Shown: positions 1 through 8,700 of the stretch, one piece after another
How the letters are laid out: each line of letters begins with the position of its first letter
Position numbering within the stretch: the first letter of the stretch is position 1
The notes under the pieces: generated by a model
What the model was told of the DNA's origin: nothing
Databases searched by the model: none
Seen by the model: the letters and a program-made list of their open reading frames with translations, nothing else
From: Saccharopolyspora indica
GTDB taxonomy: Bacteria > Actinomycetota > Actinomycetes > Mycobacteriales > Pseudonocardiaceae
Length of the DNA stretch: 64,000 nt
Assembly: GCF_027853965.1 (NCBI RefSeq)
Contig: NZ_JAQGLB010000015.1
Coordinates: forward strand, 1 to 64,000
Reading direction: 5' to 3'
Translations under genes and position numbers: made by a program

Positions 1-62
1 GTCCGGATGTCAAGCCTGAAACCCCGAAGGGGCGGCCGCCAGGCCGGGCTTGACATCCGGAC
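1..62. repeat. 15-bp perfect inverted repeat
   Basis: Bases 1-15 (GTCCGGATGTCAAGC) recur as a perfect reverse complement at 48-62, so the segment can form a long stem with a GC-rich loop that itself holds a CCCC-GAA-GGGG hairpin. Both arms contain TTGACA in outward-pointing orientation. It may be a terminator, an element end or a cruciform operator. The left edge of the window cuts off its context. Confidence 0.7.
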
Positions 63-285
63 CACAGCCCCCACAATCCCCCAAACCACGGGGATGACCC
101 CCACCACAACACAACAACATCAGTACCACGCACCTTGAAAACTCAACAACAGAGCCAAAAGGAGCCTCAGACCAACCGGCGACCAACCACACCCCCATCC
201 GACTGACGCACCGGACACCGACTAGCGGTAGCACCCATCACGCCCCTCAGCGATGCTGGAGGCGAGATCCGCACAGGAGGTGGCT
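63..285. other. gene-free stretch with rRNA-leader-like motif
   Basis: No convincing gene lies before 286. The segment around 133-156 (CCTTGAAAACTCAACAACAG) resembles the TTGAGAACTCAA-type motif found in rRNA leaders and 16S-23S spacers of actinomycetes, but no rRNA follows. The strand is unusually rich in CCACAAC-type repeats, so the small ORFs here look like shadows. Confidence 0.3.
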
Positions 286-1542
286 GTGAAGGTCATCATC
301 GTCGGAGCCGGGATCGGCGGGCTGACCACCGCGCTCCGGCTGCACCGCGAAGGCATCGACTGCGTGGTCCACGAGCAGAGCGAGCAGACCACCGAGCTGG
401 GCGTCGGGATCAACGCGCTGCCGCACGCGGTCAAGGAGCTCGCCGCGCTCGGCCTGCTCGACCCGCTGGACGAGGTCGGGATCCGCACCCGCGAGCTGCG
501 CTACGCGCACCGGCTGGGACCGGTGATCCTGCGCAAGCCCTGCGGCCTGGATGCCGGGTTCGCGTTCCCCCAGTTCTGCCTGCACCGGGGCAGACTGCAG
601 GGCGTGCTGCTGCGCGCCGTCCGGGCACGGCTCGGTGCCGAGGCGGTGCGGACCGGGCACCGGCTGACCGGGTTCGCCCAGGACGCGGACGGCGTCCGGG
701 CGCGCTTCGCCGACCGGCGCGGTGGTGAGCCGGTCACCGAGCACGGCGATGTTCTGGTGGCCGCCGACGGTATCCACTCGACGGTGCGGTCCGTCCTGTT
801 CCCGGCGGAAGGACCGCCTCGGTGGAACGGCGTCATGATGTGGCGCGGCGCCACCGACTGGCCGGAGTTCGACGGCGGCCGATCGATGATCGTCGCCGGC
901 GGCACCGCGGCCAAGCTGGTGGTCTACCCGATCGCGGAAGGCCGGAGCATCGGCACCAAGCTCACCAACTGGGCGATCTGCATCCAGACCGGGCGACCTG
1001 GTGACCCGCCGCCGAAGCGCCAGGACTGGGCCAAGCCCGGCGACCGGGCGGAGCTGGCCCGGCACATCGGGCGGTTCCGGTCGCCCGCGGTCGACCACGC
1101 CGGGCTGGTCGAGGCCACCGAGGAGGTCTTCGAGTTCCCGATGTGCGACCGCGATCCGCTGCCGTCCTGGTCGCACGGCCGGGTGACTCTGCTGGGCGAC
1201 GCGGCCCACCCGATGTACCCGATGGGCTCCAACGGAGCCGGTCAGGCGATCCTCGACGCCACCAGCCTCGGCCGCCACCTGGCGCAGTGCGCCGACCCGG
1301 TCGAGGCGCTGCTGGCGTACCAGGACGACCGCCTGGCGACCACCAGCGAGGTGGTGCTCCGAAACCGCCGAGGCGGCCCGGAGAACGTCATCGACGAGGT
1401 CGAACGCCTTGCGCCGAACGGTTTCTCCGACATCGACGACGTGATCGAGCCCGCGGAGCTGGAAGCGATCATCGCCAGCTACGCCCAGGTGACAGGGGCC
1501 TCCCAGCAGCAGGTGAACGACCCGCCGCGCAGCGAGGCCTAG
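286..1542 (+). CDS. FAD-dependent monooxygenase (PhzS-like)
   Basis: Flavoprotein aromatic hydroxylase of about 418 residues. The start is GTG 286, because AGGAGG sits at 275-280 with 5-bp spacing; an upstream in-frame ATG at 253 has no ribosome site. The N terminus carries the FAD Rossmann motif VGAGIGG, the middle has the DG motif (AADGIHS), and the C-terminal GD motif is GDAAHPMYPMGSNG. The GIN...ELRY pattern resembles the PhzS-type group of class A monooxygenases. It is followed 69 bp later by a VOC-family gene on the same strand, so the pair may act together on an aromatic substrate. The substrate cannot be read from sequence. Confidence 0.85.
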   Translation: MKVIIVGAGIGGLTTALRLHREGIDCVVHEQSEQTTELGVGINALPHAVKELAALGLLDPLDEVGIRTRELRYAHRLGPVILRKPCGLDAGFAFPQFCLHRGRLQGVLLRAVRARLGAEAVRTGHRLTGFAQDADGVRARFADRRGGEPVTEHGDVLVAADGIHSTVRSVLFPAEGPPRWNGVMMWRGATDWPEFDGGRSMIVAGGTAAKLVVYPIAEGRSIGTKLTNWAICIQTGRPGDPPPKRQDWAKPGDRAELARHIGRFRSPAVDHAGLVEATEEVFEFPMCDRDPLPSWSHGRVTLLGDAAHPMYPMGSNGAGQAILDATSLGRHLAQCADPVEALLAYQDDRLATTSEVVLRNRRGGPENVIDEVERLAPNGFSDIDDVIEPAELEAIIASYAQVTGASQQQVNDPPRSEA

Positions 1543-1611
1543 CGCTGGGCGAGCGATCTTGATTCACTGGGCGGCGCCTCGAAGCACGACGACGGAGGAG
1601 GAACCGCGGAA

Positions 1612-2037
1612 TTGACGGACAACGCGCCAGCTCAGCCCCGTGACACCGCCGAAGCCACTTCCGGGCTGGGTTTCGGACTGCACCACGTGCAGCTGTCGAT
1701 TCCGCCGAACAGCGAGGACGACTGCCGCCGGTTCTGGGTGGACGTGCTGGGCATGATCGAGGTCCGGAAGCCGCCGGTGCTCGCCGCCCGCGGCGGCCTG
1801 TGGGTCCGGGCCGACGACCTGGAGATCCACCTCGGGGTGGAGGAGGACTTCCGCCCGGCGAAGAAGGCGCACCCCGGCATCCTGGTCGCCGACCTCGACG
1901 GCCTCGCGAAGCGACTGGAGAGCCGTGGAGTCGAGGTCACCTGGGACGACAGCTTCCCCGGTTACCGGAGGTTCTACGCGGCGGACAACCTCGGCAACCG
2001 CCTGGAATTCCTGTCACCCGACCCGGACGCCCGGTGA
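1612..2037 (+). CDS. VOC-family (glyoxalase/bleomycin-resistance fold) protein
   Basis: A 141-residue vicinal-oxygen-chelate protein starting at TTG 1612 behind GGAGGAGG. It shows the two-module beta-alpha-beta pattern with likely metal ligands in HHVQL near residue 24, EIHLG near 70 and the C-terminal RLEFLSP. The ends fit a single complete VOC domain after a short polar N-terminal extension. It probably shares a transcript with the upstream flavin monooxygenase. VOC members include dioxygenases, lyases and resistance proteins; nothing visible decides between these. The next gene is convergent and ends 4 bp away. Confidence 0.8.
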   Translation: MTDNAPAQPRDTAEATSGLGFGLHHVQLSIPPNSEDDCRRFWVDVLGMIEVRKPPVLAARGGLWVRADDLEIHLGVEEDFRPAKKAHPGILVADLDGLAKRLESRGVEVTWDDSFPGYRRFYAADNLGNRLEFLSPDPDAR

Positions 2038-2041
2038 CCCG

Positions 2042-2671
2042 TCAGTCGCGTGGCGTCAGGTAGCCGTGGGTGAACGCGGCGGCCACGGCCGCTGCCCGGT
2101 CGTTGACGCCGAGCTTCGCGTACACGTGCAGCAGGTGCGTCTTCACCGTCGCCTCGCTGATGAACAGCTGCTTGGCCGCCTCGCGGTTGGTCGATCCCCG
2201 GGAGATCAGCTCCAGGACCTCCAGTTCGCGCTGCGAGAGCGGTTCCGAGGCGGGCCGCCGCATCTGCCCCATCAGCCGGGTCGCGACGGCGGGGGAGAGC
2301 ATCGTCTGCCCCTGCGCGGCCGCCTCCACCGCGCGGAACAGCTCCTCCCTCGGCGCGTCTTTCAGCAGGTAGCCGGTGGCGCCTGCCTGGATGGCCGGGA
2401 GCACGTCGCGGTCGGTGTCGTAGGTGGTGAGCACGAGGACCCGCGAGCGCACCCCGCGCTCGGCCAGCTCCTCGATGGCGGTGACGCCGTCGGTTCTGGG
2501 CATCCGCAGATCCATCAGGATCACGTCGGGCCGCAGCTTCATCGCCGCCGCGATGGCCTCCGCGCCGTCACCGGCCTCCCCGAGAACCTCGAAGCGCGGG
2601 TCGGCGCTGAACATGCCCCGCAACCCGTCCCGCACCACCGGGTGGTCGTCGACGATCAGCAGCGAGATCAC
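2042..2671 (-). CDS. NarL/LuxR-family response regulator
   Basis: A 209-residue regulator. The receiver domain has the acidic pair in IVDDHPVVRDG, the phospho-acceptor Asp in LMDLRMPRTDG and Lys in LLKDAP. The C terminus is a LuxR-type HTH (LSQRELEVLELISRG, ISEATVKTHL). The GTG start at 2671 overlaps the TGA of the upstream kinase gene by four bases (GTGA), so translation is coupled. It is the last gene of an ABC exporter-kinase-regulator operon and probably controls that exporter, a common arrangement for antibiotic or envelope-stress sensing in Gram-positives. Confidence 0.93.
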   Translation of the reverse strand: MISLLIVDDHPVVRDGLRGMFSADPRFEVLGEAGDGAEAIAAAMKLRPDVILMDLRMPRTDGVTAIEELAERGVRSRVLVLTTYDTDRDVLPAIQAGATGYLLKDAPREELFRAVEAAAQGQTMLSPAVATRLMGQMRRPASEPLSQRELEVLELISRGSTNREAAKQLFISEATVKTHLLHVYAKLGVNDRAAAVAAAFTHGYLTPRD

Positions 2672-3954
2672 CGGTCGCCTCCGGCCGGGATCGCGGGCAC
2701 GGAAGCCGAGATCGCGGTACCGCCGCCCGGCTCGGACTCGATGTCGAGCCTGCCCGCGAGGCGCTGCACCCGCTGGCGCATGCCGGCCAGCCCGAACCCG
2801 CCGCTGCCGGGACCGCCTGCGCGCTTGGCGTCGGGCTCGAAGCCCACTCCGTCGTCGCGCACGTCCAGCGTCACGAGATCCTCCATGTAGGACAGGGTCA
2901 GGCCGACGCGGCCCGCCCTCGCGTGCTTGGCCACGTTGCTGAGCGCTTCCTGGGCGGCCCGCAGCAGCGTCACCTCCACGTCGGTGTGCATCGGCCGCGG
3001 GTCGCCGGTGGTGGTCAGCACCGCGTCGATGCGGTTCACCTCCGACCAGCGACTGGCCACATCGCTGATCGCGTCCGGGAGCCTGCTCTCGGCGAGCACC
3101 TCCGGCTGCACCGCGTGCACCGTCCGGCAGGCCTCGGTCAGGCTCTCCCTGGTCAGGTTCATCGCGTTCGCCACGTGCCGGTGCAGGACCGGCGGCCGGT
3201 CCATCGTCTGCTCGGCGGCCTGGAGCTGGGTGAGGATGCCTGCCAGGCCCTGGGCCAGGGTGTCGTGGATGTCCCGCGCGATCCGCTGCCGCTCGTCGAG
3301 CACCCCGGCCTCGCGCGCTTGGACCAGCAGCTGGGCGTGCAGTCCGGCGTTCTCCTCCAGCGCGGCCTCCAGCATGGCGTTGGCCTCGCGCAGCTCGACG
3401 AGCGCCTGCTTCTGCTTGAAGATGCGCCGGTCGGCCTGCTCGGCGATGTGGGAGAACGCGCTGGCCAGCACCGTGATGATCACGCTGAGCGCCAGCCACG
3501 CCCAGCCCATGTTCTCGTCCTGGACGCTGACCGCCCCGCCCAGGTAGCCCACCGCCGAGATCGTGGACGTGGCGGTGACTCCCGCGTACCGCCAGTGACC
3601 CGTCAGGTAGTGGAACGCCTGCGGGTAACCGATGAAGACGAACAGGGCGAACCAGGGCGCGACCGCGACCAGGCAGGCCGCCAGCACCATCAGGCCCGTG
3701 TAGTACACGCCCATCAGCGGGCGGTTGCGGTGCCACTCGGGGTGTCTCGTGTGGAACCAGAACAGCCAGGCCGCGACCGCGGTCGAGAGCCCGAGCACCG
3801 CAGGCAGGGACACCTGCACGTGCCAGATCGGCAGCATCAGCAGCGTGATGAGGACGCTGATCGCCAGGAGGACGTACGGGAGGAACTTGAAGACCGCCGT
3901 CTCCACCCGCTCCCAGCGGTCGAACTCCGCCCGCAGCTCCGCTTCGATGCTCAC
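2668..3954 (-). CDS. sensor histidine kinase, HisKA_3 type
   Basis: A 428-residue membrane kinase starting at a GTG just downstream of the permease stop. The N-terminal 160 residues form about five or six hydrophobic segments, followed by a coiled-coil region. The dimerisation box carries the phospho-acceptor His in RDIHDTLAQGL and the C-terminal HATPase has DDGVGFEPD and GFGLAGMRQR. No extracellular sensor domain is visible, so it probably senses within the membrane or through the adjacent ABC-2 transporter. It pairs with the overlapping NarL-type regulator gene. Confidence 0.93.
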   Translation of the reverse strand: MSIEAELRAEFDRWERVETAVFKFLPYVLLAISVLITLLMLPIWHVQVSLPAVLGLSTAVAAWLFWFHTRHPEWHRNRPLMGVYYTGLMVLAACLVAVAPWFALFVFIGYPQAFHYLTGHWRYAGVTATSTISAVGYLGGAVSVQDENMGWAWLALSVIITVLASAFSHIAEQADRRIFKQKQALVELREANAMLEAALEENAGLHAQLLVQAREAGVLDERQRIARDIHDTLAQGLAGILTQLQAAEQTMDRPPVLHRHVANAMNLTRESLTEACRTVHAVQPEVLAESRLPDAISDVASRWSEVNRIDAVLTTTGDPRPMHTDVEVTLLRAAQEALSNVAKHARAGRVGLTLSYMEDLVTLDVRDDGVGFEPDAKRAGGPGSGGFGLAGMRQRVQRLAGRLDIESEPGGGTAISASVPAIPAGGDR

Positions 3955-3957
3955 GTC

Positions 3958-4698
3958 CTACTCCCAGCGGAAGTACCGGGCGGCCAGCCCGCCGGCCACG
4001 ATCGTCCACCCCAGCATCACGGTCACGTGCAGCAGTTGCGGCCAGTGACCGGCTGCGGCGTCCTGCAATGATTGCACGCCGGCGCCCAGCGGGGTGAAGT
4101 CGCTGATGGTCCGCAGGACGTCGTTCATCTCGGTGCGCGGGATCCAGAGACCGGCGAAGAACAGGAACGGGAAGAACAGCAGGGTTCCGATCGCGCCTGC
4201 GCTCTTGCCCGTCGGCGCGAGCGAGGCGACCAGCAGGCCGATCGCGAACATCGACAGCGCGGTCAGCAGGTAGGCGATCAGGTGGGCGGGCAGCTGCCGG
4301 GGCAGGTCGACGTCGAACGCCAGCCGGCCGATGGCCAGCACGACCAGCATCGTCACCGCGGACAGGACCGTGGACATCAGCAGCTGCGCGCCGAGCATCA
4401 CCCGCGGTGTGACCGGGGTGGTGCGCATGCGCCGCAGCACGCCCTTCTCCCGGTAGGTGGCGAACAGCTGGGACAGGCTGTTGAGCGCGAACACGGTGAC
4501 GCTCATCGCCACGATGATCGGCACGTACACGGTGATCGCCCGGGCGCCGCCGAGGTCTTCGCTGGGTTCCCGCATCGCGGGGATCGAGCCGAGGATGACG
4601 AGCAGGACCGGCGGGAGCGCTAGCGCGAAGAACACGAGCACCGGTTCGCGGAAGAAGAGCTTGGTCTCGGTGGCGGTGAGCCTGAACAGGGCGGACAC
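3958..4698 (-). CDS. ABC-2 type exporter permease
   Basis: A 246-residue integral membrane protein with six predicted spans, an ABC-2 layout, and the typical GVLRRMRTTPVTP loop after the second span. It follows the ATPase gene by 11 bp and precedes the kinase gene by 3 bp, so all four genes form one operon. It should form the membrane pore of a drug- or lipid-type exporter with the 4710-5630 ATPase. Substrate unknown; daunorubicin-type (DrrB) exporters are the closest functional analogy. Confidence 0.9.
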   Translation of the reverse strand: MSALFRLTATETKLFFREPVLVFFALALPPVLLVILGSIPAMREPSEDLGGARAITVYVPIIVAMSVTVFALNSLSQLFATYREKGVLRRMRTTPVTPRVMLGAQLLMSTVLSAVTMLVVLAIGRLAFDVDLPRQLPAHLIAYLLTALSMFAIGLLVASLAPTGKSAGAIGTLLFFPFLFFAGLWIPRTEMNDVLRTISDFTPLGAGVQSLQDAAAGHWPQLLHVTVMLGWTIVAGGLAARYFRWE

Positions 4699-4709
4699 GG
4701 GTGGTCTCC

Positions 4710-5630
4710 TCAGGAGTCGATGGGGCGGCCGGTGAGCGCGACGAACGCGTCGTCCAACGAGGCCTGCTCGACCCGCAGGTCGGCCGCGACGACCCGGTGG
4801 CGGGCCAGCACGGTGGTCACGGCGAGCAGCAGGTTCCCGGTTCCGGTCACCACCAGCCGGTCACCCGCCCGTTCGACCGACGCGACCTCGGGAATCGCGG
4901 CCAGCACGGCGTGGTCGAGCGGGGCGGACGGCCGGAACCGGATGCGCTGCCGGTCGTCGACGCTGGAGACCAGCCCGCTCGGGGTGTCGACCGCGACGAC
5001 CCGGCCGGAGTCGATCACCGCGAGCCGATCGCACAGCCGTTCCGCTTCTTCCATGAAGTGCGTGACCAGCAGGATCGTGACGCCGCGGTCGCGGACGAGC
5101 TCGATGAGCTCCCACGCGTCGCGGCGGGCCTGCGGGTCGAGGCCGGTGGTGAGCTCGTCGAGCACGGCCACCTTCGGGTTGCCGATCAGCGCGAGCGCGA
5201 TCGACAACCGCTGCTTCTGCCCACCGGAGAGCCTGCGGAACTGGGTGCCGATCTTGTCGGTCAGGTCGAGCAGGTCGAGCAGTGCTCGCCAGTCGGCCGG
5301 GTCGCGGTAGAAGGAGCTGTACAGCTCCATCGCCTCGCCGACCTCGATCTTGTCCGGCAGATCGCTCTGCTGGAGTTGCGCGCCGAGCAGTTGCCGCAGT
5401 TCGCCGGTGTCGTGCCGCGGGTCGATCCCGCAGACCCGGACGGTCCCGCCGTCCGGGGTGCGCAGTCCCTCGATGCACTCGACCGTGGTGGTCTTGCCCG
5501 CCCCGTTGGGGCCCAGGATGCCGAAGATCTCGCCCGGCTCGACGGCGAAGCCGACCCCGTTGACCGCGGTGTGGTCGCCGTAGCGCTTGACGAGGTTGTC
5601 GACCTCGATGATTGCCATGCCAGAAACCAT
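4710..5630 (-). CDS. ABC exporter ATP-binding protein (DrrA-like)
   Basis: ATPase of 302-306 residues. Walker A is GPNGAGKTTT, the signature is [10 protein letters not shown], and Walker B reads VAVLDELTTGLDP, where Leu replaces the usual Pro of DEPT. The switch His is in LLVTHFMEEAE. The C-terminal 80 residues form the accessory region common in DrrA-type proteins. ATG 5630 and ATG 5618 (MAIIEV) are both possible starts. It heads the exporter/two-component operon. Confidence 0.92.
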   Translation of the reverse strand: MVSGMAIIEVDNLVKRYGDHTAVNGVGFAVEPGEIFGILGPNGAGKTTTVECIEGLRTPDGGTVRVCGIDPRHDTGELRQLLGAQLQQSDLPDKIEVGEAMELYSSFYRDPADWRALLDLLDLTDKIGTQFRRLSGGQKQRLSIALALIGNPKVAVLDELTTGLDPQARRDAWELIELVRDRGVTILLVTHFMEEAERLCDRLAVIDSGRVVAVDTPSGLVSSVDDRQRIRFRPSAPLDHAVLAAIPEVASVERAGDRLVVTGTGNLLLAVTTVLARHRVVAADLRVEQASLDDAFVALTGRPIDS

Positions 5631-5721
5631 GCCGCCCGGCGCGGGCGCGCAGTATCGACCGCGCAGTCAGGACCGGCGCGGAACGCGGTGGACCCGGCAT
5701 CAACCGATCGGTGGATGCCGG

Positions 5722-8700
5722 TCAGGGACCGATGTGGATGTGGGACGTCCACAGGGCCGGGGTGTGCGGGTAGGCGTCGCGCAGTTCCCGGGCGACTTGG
5801 TGGAGCGCGCGGGCCACGCGGGTCAGGTCGAGTCGTCCTTCGCGCCGGGCGAGGTCGTAGATGCGCCGTGAGATCTCCGGCGCCGGCCGATCGGCGATCG
5901 TCCACAGCGTTGCCACGACGTGCCGGTAGCCGGCCAGTTGGAGGGCGCTGGCGAGGTGGATGCTCTCGTCCGGGAGGCTGGTGTCCCCGATCGCGGTCTG
6001 GCAGGCCGACAAGAACGCCAGTTCTGTGGTGTCCAGTCGCAGCCGGGCGATGTCGAGCACGCTGAGCGGGCCGTCGTGCAGGTAGAGGCAGCCGGTCGAC
6101 GGCCGGTCCAGCGCCAGCCCGGCGTGGCCCGCGAAGTGGAAGTAGGCGTGCTCGCGCAGGTCGTCGACGACCTCCGCGCGGGTGGCCCGGGCACCGATCC
6201 GCCGGGTGTGGTCCGGGCCGAAGCACGCTCCGACGAGGTCGGCCTCCGTGCGGGCCGCGGGCAGCGGCGCGAATCCGTCCGTCTCGGGCATGGCCACGAC
6301 GAGCGATCGCTCGTGCGCGGTGCCGGCCGCCGGTGTGGTGCGCGCGCGGACCAGCGTCTGCAGGGTGGGTGTGTACGACGAGATCACGCGGTCCAGCACG
6401 GTGCTTCCGGGGGGAGCGTCGGCCGGGTCGTGGTAGCCGGCCGCGTGCAGCGGCAGCAGGGTCAGCGGCCCGGTCGGGCACCAGTGCAGGTGCGGCCCCG
6501 GTTCGCCGGACGGCAGTTGCACGTCGTGGCCGAGGTGGCTGAGGACCGGCTCGGCGACGCTGTCCCACAGCCATTCCAGCGTCGCGTGCACGGTCTGCTC
6601 GGCGGCGGCGCGGTCGAGACCGGAGACGCGCTCGGACTGCGAGTCCAGAAGAGCGCGTGCGGACACGTATGCCTCGGCCCTGGTGTGCGCCTGCTCGTGC
6701 AGGTCGGCGTCCAGCGGCACGGTCCGCACCGAGCCGTCCGCGATGATCAGCGCATCGCAGCGCGTGGTGTGCAGGTTGACGATCACCACGGTGCTGGGCT
6801 CCAGCCCCCGGCGGAGCGCGTCGAAGGACGGTGTGCGCAAGAAGTCCGCCAGGCCGGGCAGTCGTCGTGCTTCGGCGAGCAGGGAGTCCCACTGGTCGGC
6901 GAGGCGGATGCGCCGCTCGCGGACCTCGTCCGTCGTGCTCGGCTCGCTGGGCACGACGTCGAGCGCCGCGGTCGTTTCCCGGAGCCGGTCGGCCAGCCGG
7001 GAGTCCTGGGCGCGCAGCCGGGAGTGGTCGTCGCGCAGCCCGAGCGTCTGGTTCCACAGCACGGATCTGCCCTGTTCCAGCAGTGTCACCGCGCGTTCCG
7101 GATCCCCGGCGGACAATGCGCACGCGGCCGCAGCGGAGGCCAGGCCCTGCCAGTCGCGCAAGGCGTGTTCTTGCGCCGTCCGGCTCGCACCGAGCCAGGC
7201 GAGGCGGGGGAGCAGCTCGATGGTCGCGGTGAATCCGGCCAGCGCCTGCGGATGCCGGTCCGCGCTCGCGGCGAGCAGGCCGAGGCGGAGTCCGGCCGTC
7301 GCGCGGATCCGGGCCTGTCCGGCCGTTTCCGCGACGACCTGCTGGTAGGCCTCGACGGCCGATTCCAGGTCGGCCTCGGACTCGCTGATCTCCCAGCGGA
7401 GCTCGTGCGACATCCCCAGGTGCAGCAGCGCGGTGCTGCGCAGCGGGTGACCGGGACGCGCCGCACCGGCGGCGGTGCGGGCGGCCGCGGTCGCTTCCAC
7501 GAGGTCCTCGACCGATCGCGTTCGCAGGAAGCGATTCCTGAGCACCAGGCTGAGATTTCCCTGGCGTTGAACCAGTTCATCGCTCCCGACCGACATCGCT
7601 CGCACGGCTGAGCGGGTGATCTCGACGGCCTCGGCGAGCACGCCCGGATCGTCGGTGTGCTCCGACCACAGGGTCAAGCACCAGCCGAGATTGGCCGTTC
7701 GGCGGCCGAGATCCGCGTGGTCGGGGGGCGTTTCGCCGACGACCGACCTGGCGACATCGGTGGCCTCGACGATGTCGGGGAGTGCGCGGGTGCGGACGAA
7801 TCGCTGGGTGAGCGCGAGTGCCAGGTAGGTCCGGAGGATCAGCAGCTGGGGATCGTCGGCGGAGGTCGCGGCGACCACTTCCCGGGTGGTGTCGACGGCT
7901 TCGGTGATGTCAGCGTCGTCTCCGGCGAGTTCGAACCGGAGCCGCAGGTAGTTGCCCAGGCCCCCGAGGCGGGCATTGCGGTCCGGGTGCTCCGGCGGCG
8001 TTGCCGCGCATGCCGCCCGTGCCAGCTCGATCGCCTCCGACAGGTCGGCGACCTGCCCCAGGCGCTGGAACCGCGTGCTGAGCGCGATCGCCAGGTTGTG
8101 CAGGGCCTGCCCGTTCTTGGTGTGCCGCTCCGGTAGCGCCTGCGCCACTCGTCGCCCGGCGGCGACCGCCTCCTCGAGATCTGCGAGGTCGTCGTGCAGA
8201 CCGTGCCGGCTCAGCAGCGCATTGGCCAGCGTGCCCAGCCGGTGGACGAGGTCGGGGTGGCCGTCGGCGGTCGTCCGCACGGCCTGCCGGGCGAATTCGA
8301 CCGACTCGTCCAGGTCGGCCGCCGTGCCCAGCCGCCCGAACCTGCTGTGGTGACCGACGGCGAGGTTGGACAGGTGCAACGCGTGCAGCGGGTTGTCGGC
8401 CGGGGTGTGGTCGAGCGCAGTCCGGCAGGAGGTGAGAGCCTCGTCCAGGTCCGCGAGCCGACCGTACCGCTCGAACCGGTGGCGCAGTGCGATGCTGAGA
8501 TCACCCAGCCGCCGTGGCTGCTCCGGGTGACCGGCAGGAGTGGCGGTGACCAGCTCGCGGCAGAGCTCGATGATTTCGTCCAGGTCGGCGTCGTCGCCGG
8601 CGGCCTGGTACCGGCGGAACAGGGCTTTGTACAGGTTCGCCTGCCTGCGGGCTCGTTCCGGCGCGCCTGCGGGCATCCGCGACAGCACGAAGCGGTCGGT

